A stretch of DNA of 37,409 nucleotides from Gemmatimonadales bacterium (GTDB taxonomy: Bacteria; Gemmatimonadota; Glassbacteria; GWA2-58-10), in assembly GCA_024278175.1 (NCBI GenBank), contig JAJRTS010000009.1, positions 1 through 37,409 on the forward strand, in the 5' to 3' direction. Each line of letters starts with the position of its first letter. The stretch's first letter is position 1. The notes beneath the pieces were generated by a model. That model made no database searches and was not told the DNA's origin. It worked only from the letters and a program-made list of their open reading frames with translations. Of the stretch, positions 1 through 7,292 are shown one piece after another. The position numbers and the translations under genes were made by a program.

Positions 1-774
1 CAGCCCCCGCTGCTCCAGCAACTTTTCCATCTTTTTGAAACGACGGATGAACTTGGCGTTGGTCTTTTCCAGTGCTATGTGAGGATGAACCTCAAGCTGG
101 CGGCCCAGGTTGACAACCGTGAACAGCACATCGCCCAGCTCCTCTTCTATCTGCTCCTGTCTGCCCGCGGCCATCGCCTCGCGCAACTCGCCGAGCTCCT
201 CCTCCAGCTTGCCGAAAAGCTCCTCGGGCCCGTCCCAGTCGAAATGATACTTGCTCACCCGGCCCTGGATGCGGAAAGCCCGCAGCAGCGCCGGCAGGCT
301 GCGCGGCAGAGAGTCCAGCACGGACTTGCGTTGCGGCTCCGTGTTGTCCTGCTGTTCCCTGCGCTTGATCTGCTCCCAGGCGAATAACTGGTCCTCGCGG
401 CTGGCGAACTTCTCATCACCGAACACGTGCGGGTGACGGCGGATCATCTTATCGCGGACTGCGGCCACCACTTCTTCCATGCCGAACCGGCCGTCCTCCC
501 GTGCCAGCGAGACCTGGAAGCACAGGTGCAGAAGCACATCGCCAAGCTCGTCGCACAGTTTGCTCCGCTCGCCGGTCTCGATAGCATCGAGCAACTCGTA
601 GAGTTCCTCGAGCAAATAGGGTTGCAGGGACTTGCTGGTTTGCCGCCGATCCCAGGGGCAGCCCTGCTCGCTACGCAGGAAGTCCACCAGCCGCACCAGT
701 TTTTCGACCGTGGTAATTGTCCCGAAATCGTTTTCAGCGCTCTGAGCCATCTCTTCCGCTTTCGTCGGTGACAT
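1..774 (-). CDS. mazG: MazG-family nucleoside triphosphate pyrophosphohydrolase, 3' end outside the window
   Basis: Reading leftwards from the ATG at 774, the frame stays open to the window edge (258 codons, no stop), so the C-terminus is missing. MazG hydrolyses NTPs to NMP and pyrophosphate and is thought to clean nucleotide pools in the cytoplasm. Two MazG-type modules are visible. The N-terminal one has LRSEQGCPWDRRQT followed by EELYELLDAIE and CDELGDVLLHLCFQ. The C-terminal one has EEELGELREAM and EEELGDVLFTVVNLGR, with the paired acidic residues that bind Mg2+. The link VFGDEKFASREDQLFAWEQIK is typical of full-length MazG. An alternative ATG at 750 has a GGAAG stretch just upstream and may be the true start, since the 774 start has no clear ribosome-binding site. 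The gene is divergent from tatC. Confidence 0.95.
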   Translation of the reverse strand, partial: MSPTKAEEMAQSAENDFGTITTVEKLVRLVDFLRSEQGCPWDRRQTSKSLQPYLLEELYELLDAIETGERSKLCDELGDVLLHLCFQVSLAREDGRFGMEEVVAAVRDKMIRRHPHVFGDEKFASREDQLFAWEQIKRREQQDNTEPQRKSVLDSLPRSLPALLRAFRIQGRVSKYHFDWDGPEELFGKLEEELGELREAMAAGRQEQIEEELGDVLFTVVNLGRQLEVHPHIALEKTNAKFIRRFKKMEKLLEQRGL

Positions 775-863
775 GTTACTTGCACGGCTCGAAAGTTAAC
801 AGCTTAAGCCCCCCGTGCAAGAGGTTTTCACACGGTGCGTAATCCGGGCGGCAGAGGTAAACC

Positions 864-893
864 TTGACCGTAACCCCCTGAAATATGTATATT
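864..893 (+). promoter_or_regulatory. Sigma-70-type promoter for tatC
   Basis: TTGACC at 864-869 and TATATT at 888-893 are separated by 18 bp, in the mazG/tatC divergent gap. Transcription would begin near 900. That is almost on the ATG at 902 and about 65 nt before the ATG at 965. Seen in the sequence; activity is inferred. Confidence 0.55.
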
Positions 894-964
894 TTCCCGA
901 CATGATTTTTGCTGCGGCCGAGCGGAACCAGCAGTTCGGCGATAATTATTTTCGTGCAAGGAAG

Positions 965-1795
965 ATGGAACAGGATACCAACAAGCCAGTACCCGTCAAA
1001 GCGACGCCTCCACCTCCGCCGGTTGTTTACGACGAGAGTGAGAAAGGGGATGAGGACGAGCTTAACCGCAAGAGCGAGATGCCGTTTCTGGACCACCTGG
1101 AGGAATTGCGCAGGCGGATAATCTGGTGCCTGGGAGTTTTGTTTGTCGGGATATGCGCGGGATTTTACCTCAATAGCCAGTACGATATGCTGCAGGTTCT
1201 GGTAGAACCTGTCAGCCCGTACCTGAGAAACGGCAAGCTGATGATCATCAAGCCCACCGAGGGCTTCATGATTGCGCTCAAACTCTCATTCGGTTTTGGT
1301 CTGATAGTCACCTCGCCGGTATTAATATACCAGATCTGGGCTTTTATCGCCCCCGCGTTGCTGAAAAAAGAGCGCCGGCTGGTTTTCCCGTTGTTGTTTG
1401 CCTCGATTTTCATGTTCGTGCTCGGCGCGGTGATGGCGTTCTATATCACTTTACCGCTGGGGATGGCCTTTTTCAGCAAGTTCCAGTTCGCCTCCACCGA
1501 GTTTATGCTCACTGCCAGCAGCTATCTTGACATGGCGATGAAGATGATTCTGGCCACGGGTCTCGTTTTCGAGCTGCCGATCGCGATCATGCTGCTGGCC
1601 CGGCTGGGTATTATTTCTCCGCGGTTTCTGCGCGAAAAACGCCGTCATGCGATTGTCGCTATTTTTCTGTTGTCGATGGTGGTTACGCCGCCCGATCCGG
1701 GAAGCATGGTGCTGGTGGCCGTGCCGATGGTGTTTCTCTACGAGTTGAGCGTCTGGATTGCCTATGTCGTGGCCCGCAAAAAGGAGAAGAGCTAG
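965..1795 (+). CDS. tatC: Sec-independent protein translocase TatC
   Basis: TatC is the multispanning inner-membrane receptor that recognises twin-arginine signal peptides and recruits TatA for export of folded proteins. Near residues 39-50 the protein has the TatC hallmark MPFLDHLEELRRR. It then has about six hydrophobic segments, with the conserved stretches IKPTEGFMIALKLS, PVLIYQIWAFIAPAL and FELPIAIMLLARLGI, and VVTPPDPGSMVLVAVPM near the end. The start is uncertain. ATG 965 follows an AAGGAAG stretch very closely and gives 276 aa with a proline-rich cytoplasmic N-terminus. ATG 902 lies at the predicted transcription start and would give 297 aa from a leaderless message. No tatA or tatB lies nearby. 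The downstream lptD-like frame overlaps its 3' end. A DUF362 lipoprotein with a Tat-like leader is encoded at 10031. Confidence 0.95.
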   Translation: MEQDTNKPVPVKATPPPPPVVYDESEKGDEDELNRKSEMPFLDHLEELRRRIIWCLGVLFVGICAGFYLNSQYDMLQVLVEPVSPYLRNGKLMIIKPTEGFMIALKLSFGFGLIVTSPVLIYQIWAFIAPALLKKERRLVFPLLFASIFMFVLGAVMAFYITLPLGMAFFSKFQFASTEFMLTASSYLDMAMKMILATGLVFELPIAIMLLARLGIISPRFLREKRRHAIVAIFLLSMVVTPPDPGSMVLVAVPMVFLYELSVWIAYVVARKKEKS

Positions 1796-4286
1796 CGGGC
1801 AGGCTGATCCGTTACCATCCCTCCATCCAGCCCGCCCCGGCTGCGCCAGGTTGATCCTGGCCATGGCCGCGTTGCTTCTGTGCGCGAGCTCTCGTACGTC
1901 AGCGGCCCTGCCGGCCACCGATTCCATTCCCGCCGTCAATCCGGTTCCCGACTCCTACGCGGCCGATACCGTCTCCGCTGACTCCGTGATCATCCCGGAG
2001 CCGGACAGTGTCATGCAGGCTCTGATGGAGCAGGGTGATACGCGCGAGAATTCAGTGCGCTATGCCGGCAGCCGGGTTGTGTTTTTCATGCGGCGCAACG
2101 TAATAGTGATCCAGGGCCGGGCCTCGGTTTCGAGCAAGATACAGGAGCTGGAAAGTGATTCGCTGATCGCCTACAACCGCAACACCGGCGATATTTTCGT
2201 CAGCGGCAAGCCCCGTCTCTCCGATGGCGCCCAGGAGCTTGAGGGCAGCCGTGTGCGCTACAATTTGAGACGCGACCACGGGATTATTTCCGAGGGTGGC
2301 ACGCAGTTCGACCAGTGGGAGCTCAAAAGCGCAGAGTTGGCCAAGGTGGGTGCCGACAGTGTGTTCGGCAGGCGCAACGTGTTTACTTCCTGCGACCTGA
2401 AGCAGTCAAAGCATTTCCATTTCGCCAGCAGCCGGATCAAGGTGATCCGCGACCAGCGGGTGTTTGCCTCGCCTGTGATTCTCAAGGTGGGCAAGGTGCC
2501 GGTGTTCGCCCTGCCGTTCGTGTTTTTCCCGATCACCCAGGGCAACCGCAAGTCGGGCATCCTTCAGCCCCGGATTGGCCTCTACAGTGTTGCCCGCGAC
2601 AGGATCACCGGCCGCACATTCGGCAACCTGGGCTATTTCTGGGCGCCCAACGAGTATGTGGATTTCCTGGGCGCAATGGATATCCGCACCAGCAGCCAGA
2701 CCACTTTCCGGGGCCGCACGCGCTACCGCAAGCGCTACAGCTACGACGGTAATTTCGACATCCGGCGGATCCGCGACAAGATCAACAACTCCACCGATTT
2801 CAGTATTTTCGGCCGCCACAACCAGACGCTCACGGAGAACAGCCGGTTCAACGCGGAAGTAAACTATACCTCCAGCCGCGACCTGCTGCGGCGCACCGGC
2901 TACGACCAGCAGAATCTTCTGCGGCAAAGCGTGCGCTCCACAGCCAGCTTCTACTGGCGGCCCTCGTGGGGGTCGTTCACCGCCAGCGCACGCCACGAGA
3001 AGTTCCTCAGCCGCAACCGCACGGTGATGATCCTGCCCTCGGCCAGCCTGAGCCTGAACAAGCGCAACCTGTTCCCATACCTCTCGCGCACGGTCCCGCG
3101 CCGCCACGGGTTGATTTCAAGCAGCTGGCTGTACAATACCACCTGGGGCGCATCGACCAGCTACTCGCAAAACCGTACCGCCGAGGGCGACAACTCAACC
3201 CGCTCGGTGCATAATTCAACCAGCCGGTTTGAGATTGATTCTCCCCAGACGCTCTACGGCTGGCTGAAAATAAATCCCAGCCTGCGTTACAGTACCACTC
3301 TCCTGTACGATAACCAGCGCGCCGGCGGCGACCGCTTCAATCGTGAGCAGACACTCAATTTCTCCAGCAGCCTGGCTGCCCAGATCTACGGTTTTTTCGA
3401 TGGCCCCAGGCTGGGACCGATATTCCGCTGGCGGCACACGATCCGACCCACGCTGACCTATAATTATCAGCCGGACCTGACAGAGCTAAATAACCGCGGC
3501 AAAGTGAGCAGGATGACCCTCACGATCTCCAACGATATCGACTATAAGTATTTTACCGGCCCCGCGGCGGAAGGTGAGGATGAGCGGCCCTCGCGAAACG
3601 GTCAGCTCATCCGCGTACGCAACAGCCTGGACTACGATTTTACCCGGGCCGCCAAACCGGATACGCTGGGCTGGGGCAACCTGTCGAGCTCGATAACCTC
3701 CAGCCCGACCTCGTTTCTCGACGTGCAACTGCTGATGAATCACGAACTGGTTGAAAAGGGAATCCGGGAGAAGTTCGAGCCGTTCATGCGCAGTCTGAGC
3801 ACGACGATTACGCTGCGGGGAACCTACAAGGGCGACACCGGTCAGCCCTCGGCGGCGGACCTGGATGAGGAGGCCTACCGCGAGAGCATGCGTTATCCCG
3901 GTACGGCCGGCAGCGCGTTCAACCCCCGGCTGAGCGACTACGCCACCCAGCGCGATCTGGCGTTCAGCCGCGCCATGCCCTGGAGTGTCAATATCAGTCA
4001 CAACCTCAACCGCGCCCGCTCGGCAGCGAAGAACAGCCAGAGTATTCGCTGGTCGTTCACTTTTAACCCCACGGCCAAGTGGCATCTGGTCTACAGCAGC
4101 AGCTTCAATTTCAATGCCCGCGGTCTCCAGGGCCAGCGCTTTATCCTCAACCGCGACCTTCACTGCTGGCGCGCCAATCTAAGCCTGATCACGCTGACCA
4201 ACGGGCGGTTCGAGTTCATGTTCAGCACCTATCTGCTGGCCAACCCCGCAATCCGCGTACCGGATGTAAGAAGGTCGAGTAATTGA
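1758..4286 (+). CDS. lptD: LptD-like outer-membrane LPS assembly protein (OstA-type)
   Basis: LptD forms the outer-membrane beta-barrel that inserts lipopolysaccharide into the outer leaflet. The 842-aa frame has a basic N-terminus, then a hydrophobic signal-like segment (LILAMAALLLCASS, about residues 32-45). An OstA/LptA-like periplasmic domain follows at about 95-185 (VRYAGSRVVFFMRRNVIVIQGRA ... SDSLIAYNRNTGDIFVSGKP). Next come FTSCDLKQSKHFHF and VGKVPVFALPFVFFPI, the usual junction into the barrel. The remaining ~600 residues alternate polar and aromatic residues as expected for a large barrel. The frame overlaps tatC by 38 nt. The real start could instead be TTG 1851 or ATG 1863, which would place the signal segment at the N-terminus. 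No lptE is seen. A strong bidirectional hairpin follows. Family placement is good; details of the barrel are inferred. Confidence 0.85.
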   Translation: MPMSWPAKRRRASGQADPLPSLHPARPGCARLILAMAALLLCASSRTSAALPATDSIPAVNPVPDSYAADTVSADSVIIPEPDSVMQALMEQGDTRENSVRYAGSRVVFFMRRNVIVIQGRASVSSKIQELESDSLIAYNRNTGDIFVSGKPRLSDGAQELEGSRVRYNLRRDHGIISEGGTQFDQWELKSAELAKVGADSVFGRRNVFTSCDLKQSKHFHFASSRIKVIRDQRVFASPVILKVGKVPVFALPFVFFPITQGNRKSGILQPRIGLYSVARDRITGRTFGNLGYFWAPNEYVDFLGAMDIRTSSQTTFRGRTRYRKRYSYDGNFDIRRIRDKINNSTDFSIFGRHNQTLTENSRFNAEVNYTSSRDLLRRTGYDQQNLLRQSVRSTASFYWRPSWGSFTASARHEKFLSRNRTVMILPSASLSLNKRNLFPYLSRTVPRRHGLISSSWLYNTTWGASTSYSQNRTAEGDNSTRSVHNSTSRFEIDSPQTLYGWLKINPSLRYSTTLLYDNQRAGGDRFNREQTLNFSSSLAAQIYGFFDGPRLGPIFRWRHTIRPTLTYNYQPDLTELNNRGKVSRMTLTISNDIDYKYFTGPAAEGEDERPSRNGQLIRVRNSLDYDFTRAAKPDTLGWGNLSSSITSSPTSFLDVQLLMNHELVEKGIREKFEPFMRSLSTTITLRGTYKGDTGQPSAADLDEEAYRESMRYPGTAGSAFNPRLSDYATQRDLAFSRAMPWSVNISHNLNRARSAAKNSQSIRWSFTFNPTAKWHLVYSSSFNFNARGLQGQRFILNRDLHCWRANLSLITLTNGRFEFMFSTYLLANPAIRVPDVRRSSN

Positions 4287-4356
4287 TTTTTTTGCCAACA
4301 AAACCGAAGTCTGGTCGGGCTGTGAACGGAAAGGCGCAAACAAGAGTTGAAAAGCA

Positions 4357-4391
4357 AAAGGCCGCACCGGGTCGATCCCGGCGCGGCCTTT
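4357..4391. terminator. Bidirectional intrinsic terminator between lptD and the aminotransferase
   Basis: A 9-bp perfect outer stem (AAAGGCCGC at 4357-4365, GCGGCCTTT at 4383-4391) continues into an ACCGGG/CCCGG inner stem around a short TCGA loop. It has A-rich and T-rich flanks on both sides. It lies between two convergent genes and can serve both. Confidence 0.85.
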
Positions 4392-4417
4392 ATGTTTTTG
4401 ATCTTTATCGGCTGAAC

Positions 4418-5782
4418 TCAGAGATTTTCCTCGAATGCCTCGTCCAGCACGGCCAGGCCTTCCTCTATCTGATCGCGGTTGATCACCAGCGGCGGGCAGA
4501 TTTTCACCGTGCCGCCGCCGAATCCAACCGGCGAGAACATCAGCAGGCCCTTTTCGATACAACTGTTGATGATGTTCCAGGCCAGGTCGGGGTCGGGTTC
4601 GATACCACCGGGCTTTACCACGTGTACGCCGGCCACCAGGCCCTTGCCATGCACGGCGCCGACCACGGAGCTGTACTTATCCTTGAGGCCGGCCAGCCCG
4701 CCGAACAGAACCTCGCTCATCGCGGCCGCGTTCTCCACCAGCTTGTTTTCGATAATCGACTCGATATTGGCCACGGCGGCCACCGCGCAGATCGGGTTGC
4801 CCGTGTGGGTGCTGGTCATCTCGTTGGGGCCGTAGAGGTCCATCACTTCCTCGCGGCCCAGCACGGCGGACACGGGCAGGCTGCTGCTGATACCTTTGCC
4901 GAAACAGGTCAGGTCGGGAATGACGCCGTAGTGCTCGAAGCCGAACATCTTGCCGCAACGGCCGAATCCGGCCTGGACCTCGTCGAAAGTGAGCAGCGCG
5001 CCATTGTTGTCGCACCACTGGCGGAGGGCTTTAATATACTCGAACGGGGCGAAACTGGAGCCGCCGCCCTGGTAGGTTTCCATAATAACGCCTGCCACTG
5101 ACTCGGGTTTGACACCCTTGGCGGCCAGGGCCTTCTCAAATCCCTCGAAACTGGTGTCCGTGTTGCGGAACCCGTCGGGGAACGGCACCTGGACGATATT
5201 GGGGTCGAGATTTACGATCCATTCCTTGAGCTTGGGAATCCCGCCAAGCTGCTGCGCTCCCAGGGTGCGGCCGTGGAATGCGTTGATGAAACTGACGATA
5301 GTGATTTTATCCTTGCCGTGTTTCTTGATCCCGTTGGTGCGCATCAGTTTCAGGCAGCATTCCACGGTTTCGCTGCCGGTGGTGAGGATAAACGCATTGG
5401 TCAGCTCTTTGGGTGTAACCTCAACCAGCAGTTCGGCCAGTCTGGCCCGGGCGTAGTTGGGGAAGCAGTAGCTGGTGAGCAGGCCCGACTCGGCCTGGTC
5501 GATTATCGCCTGGCGGATTTTGGGATTGTTGTGGCCTGCGTTGGTGATCAACACTCCGCTCGACCAGTCGATCCAGCGGTTGCCCCATTTATCGAACACC
5601 GTGGCGCCCTCGCCCTTGTCCCACAGCACCAGCGGCTGCCCGCTCATCGAGACCGGCTCATACTTGCGCAGCTTTTCGATTACCGGCAGCGACTCCGGAA
5701 CCGGTATCCGGGTTTTGATCGTGCGGTTGGCGGTGGAAACCGGTGGAACACTTTTTGGAGTAGTGGAAAATACGTTAGCCAA
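4418..5782 (-). CDS. Class-III PLP-dependent aminotransferase, 4-aminobutyrate aminotransferase-like
   Basis: A cytoplasmic enzyme that moves an amino group, probably from an omega-amino acid, to a 2-oxo acid using pyridoxal phosphate. The start was set at TTG 5782 because GGGAGG lies 6-11 nt upstream on the minus strand, giving 454 aa, typical for the family. The frame stays open further upstream to an ATG at 5884, but that ATG lies close to the promoter and has no ribosome-binding site. Visible motifs are the PLP phosphate-binding TTGSETVE (about 134-141), NAFHGRTLGA, the cofactor-ring aspartate in FDEVQAGFGR (D267) and the Schiff-base lysine in CFGKGISSS (K296), then THTGNPICAVA. The substrate cannot be read from sequence. 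Acetylornithine, GABA and dialkylglycine enzymes share these motifs, but FDEVQAGFGRCGKMFGFEHYGVIPDL is most like the GABA branch. It is monocistronic between its own promoter and terminator. Confidence 0.9.
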   Translation of the reverse strand: MANVFSTTPKSVPPVSTANRTIKTRIPVPESLPVIEKLRKYEPVSMSGQPLVLWDKGEGATVFDKWGNRWIDWSSGVLITNAGHNNPKIRQAIIDQAESGLLTSYCFPNYARARLAELLVEVTPKELTNAFILTTGSETVECCLKLMRTNGIKKHGKDKITIVSFINAFHGRTLGAQQLGGIPKLKEWIVNLDPNIVQVPFPDGFRNTDTSFEGFEKALAAKGVKPESVAGVIMETYQGGGSSFAPFEYIKALRQWCDNNGALLTFDEVQAGFGRCGKMFGFEHYGVIPDLTCFGKGISSSLPVSAVLGREEVMDLYGPNEMTSTHTGNPICAVAAVANIESIIENKLVENAAAMSEVLFGGLAGLKDKYSSVVGAVHGKGLVAGVHVVKPGGIEPDPDLAWNIINSCIEKGLLMFSPVGFGGGTVKICPPLVINRDQIEEGLAVLDEAFEENL

Positions 5783-5872
5783 TGGTCCTCCCTGCGGACT
5801 TATTTTGCGGTGATAAAATAGTCTTGAATCTGTCCGGATAAATACCTCAGGAATAATCAGGCAAGGTTTTGT

Positions 5873-5901
5873 AACATAGTTCATATCAGCATGTTTGTCA
5901 A
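5873..5901 (-). promoter_or_regulatory. Near-consensus sigma-70 promoter for the aminotransferase
   Basis: On the minus strand, TTGACA (5901-5896) and TATGTT (5878-5873) are separated by exactly 17 bp. Transcription would start near 5866, leaving a leader of about 84 nt before TTG 5782. This is the best promoter match in the window. The gene-free interval 5783-6164 holds this promoter and leader plus the structured element at 6016-6133; nothing else was seen in it. Confidence 0.75.
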
Positions 5902-6015
5902 TAAAGGCAACCTGGCTGAAATATCTGCGGCGGGCTTGATTTATGGCCGCGGGAGTGACAAATTATCCTCTTGTGCATTGTTGTCACAGCGCTTCCATTC
6001 CGAGGTGCTGGCCGT

Positions 6016-6133
6016 GTGTTGAGAAAACGGTTGCCGGCGGAATAACGTTTCTCAGGGAGCAGCCGCAGGGATGATTTACCTGCCCTTGGGCGACCGGCCG
6101 GGCAATTCCATCTAGAGGGCGCTGAGATTTTTT
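6016..6133 (+). promoter_or_regulatory. Structured leader element, copy 1 (switch-like RNA ending in a U-run)
   Basis: This 118-nt segment ends in TTTTTT (6128-6133), 31 nt before the epimerase ATG. The mid strand TCTCAG (6050-6055) can pair with CTGAGA (6122-6127) directly before the U-run. It can also pair with upstream TGAGAAAACG (6020-6029), as part of CGTTTCTCA (6046-6054). The two pairings exclude each other. Local hairpins are GCAGG/CCTGC (6065-6069/6079-6083) and CCC-UUGG-GCGA-CCGG-CC-GGG (6083-6102), whose tetraloop is of the GNRA type. The segment is homologous to the element at 33131-33249. It matches no riboswitch class I could recall. Structure is seen in the sequence; regulatory function is inferred. 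Confidence 0.55.
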
Positions 6134-6164
6134 CACCTCCCCTCTTATCAGGAGAGCGAAACGG

Positions 6165-7079
6165 ATGAAAATACTGGTGACCGGTGGGGCCGGTTTTATC
6201 GGCAGTCATGTCGTTGAGCATTTCCACGGCGACCACCAGGTCCTGGTTGTCGATAACCTTCGCAGCGGCTATCAGCGCAATCTCGAAGGTCTGCGCCACA
6301 CGTTTCACCCGGTCTCGATTACCGACCGGGAGCAGTTGCTCCCGTTGTTCGAGGGAGTCGACAGGGTGTTTCACCTGGCTGCGATGATCAGTGTGCCGGA
6401 AAGTCTCGATAAGCCGGCCGAGTGTGTGCGGATCAACACGACCGGCACGCTCAACGTGCTGGAGGCCGCTCGCGAGCACGGGGTTAAGCGGGTCGTGATC
6501 GCTTCCAGCGCGGCCGTTTACGGTGAGAACCCGGATGTTCCCAAGCGCGAGGACATGTTGCCCGAGCCGAAAAGCCCGTACGCGGTGAGCAAGCTCGACG
6601 GGGAGTACTACCTGAAAATATTCGAGGATGAGTGGGGCGTGGGCGCGGCCCCCCTGCGGTTCTTCAACGTGTTCGGGCCGCGTCAGGACCCGGCCAGCCA
6701 GTATGCCGCCGCCATCCCGATCTTCATCCATCGCGCCCTTCGCGGCGAGGATATCACGATCTACGGCGATGGCTCCCAGGTGCGTGATTTCGTCTACGTC
6801 AAGGATGTGGTGGCCGCCTGCGTGCTGGCCTCGGAGAAAGGCGGGCCGGTGTGCAACGTGGCCCGGGGCGAGCATATCACGATCATCGACATCGCCCGGC
6901 AGATTATCGAGCTGACAGGCTCCACCAGCAGGATCGTCCACGCGCAAGAGCGTCCCGGCGACATTCACACCAGCTTCGCCGACATTTCGCGCCTGCGGGC
7001 TCTGGGTTACTCGCCATCGACAGATCAGCGGGAAAGCCTGATCGCCACCATTCGTTATTTCGAGAGCCGGCTGGCCTGA
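6165..7079 (+). CDS. NAD-dependent sugar-nucleotide epimerase/dehydratase (extended SDR, GalE/WbpP-like)
   Basis: A cytoplasmic enzyme of the extended short-chain dehydrogenase family, probably a UDP-hexose or UDP-HexNAc 4-epimerase making precursors for surface polysaccharide. The 304-aa protein begins with the nucleotide-binding glycine motif TGGAGFIGSH (residues 6-15). It has the acidic end of the second strand in VVDNLRSG, the HLAA motif at 70-73, the catalytic serine region ASSAAVYG (113-120) and the YAVSK active site (Y139, K143). RFFNVFGPRQ and the DFVYVKDVV segment bind the sugar nucleotide. CAGGAGAG just upstream of ATG 6165 is a good ribosome-binding site. The gene stands alone behind the structured element, so its expression may be controlled by attenuation. 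Substrate is not determinable from sequence alone. Confidence 0.93.
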   Translation: MKILVTGGAGFIGSHVVEHFHGDHQVLVVDNLRSGYQRNLEGLRHTFHPVSITDREQLLPLFEGVDRVFHLAAMISVPESLDKPAECVRINTTGTLNVLEAAREHGVKRVVIASSAAVYGENPDVPKREDMLPEPKSPYAVSKLDGEYYLKIFEDEWGVGAAPLRFFNVFGPRQDPASQYAAAIPIFIHRALRGEDITIYGDGSQVRDFVYVKDVVAACVLASEKGGPVCNVARGEHITIIDIARQIIELTGSTSRIVHAQERPGDIHTSFADISRLRALGYSPSTDQRESLIATIRYFESRLA

Positions 7080-7186
7080 AGCGCCCGCCCGGACCGGTGC
7101 AGACGCATAATCCTGCGCTCCACTTCAGATTGTGGTCCCGCGGCAACCTGAAATATCAAGTAGGGGGCGGACCCATGGGGCCGACC

Positions 7187-7232
7187 GCGGGGCGACCGGC
7201 CGGTAGCCCCGCAGGACACTCGGGATTTTTTT
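7187..7232 (+). terminator. GC hairpin followed by a T-run after the epimerase gene
   Basis: A perfect 7-bp stem (GCGGGGC at 7187-7193, GCCCCGC at 7206-7212) encloses a CCGGCCGG self-complementary loop and is followed 13 nt later by TTTTTTT (7226-7232). The gap before the T-run is long for a classical terminator. TCCCG at about 7136-7140 can also pair with CGGGA (7221-7225) directly before the Ts. It could end the epimerase transcript or attenuate the downstream Asp-box gene. It shares the 14-mer GGGCGACCGGCCGG with the leader at 6016-6133. Confidence 0.45.
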
Positions 7233-7242
7233 CAAAGGTCTC
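7227..7242. repeat. 16-bp inverted-repeat arm matching the end of the 9734-9974 element
   Basis: TTTTTTCAAAGGTCTC here is the exact reverse complement of 9734-9749. The two copies therefore bracket the Asp-box gene as a 16-bp inverted pair. No matching left end was seen upstream of 7227, so this may be a solitary remnant end of the same repeat family. Confidence 0.6.
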
Positions 7243-7292
7243 AAGTAACCCATCCTGAAAGCTACGGCTGTATTTAACCAGAGGTTTTACCG

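Noticed and set aside
4283-5101. 272-codon open frame on the + strand
   Set aside because: It lies antisense to the aminotransferase, whose motifs and length are unmistakable; the composition (His/Ala/Gly-rich) is that of a shadow frame in GC-rich DNA.
5884-5884. Upstream ATG (minus strand) as the aminotransferase start
   Set aside because: It lies within about 6-11 nt of the promoter -10 box, upstream of the predicted transcription start, and has no ribosome-binding site; the TTG at 5782 has a strong one and gives normal length.
7131-7232. Possible SAM-I-type riboswitch because of GCGGCAACC
   Set aside because: Only the short GGCAACC string matches; the flanking conserved core and kink-turn segments of SAM-I are absent.
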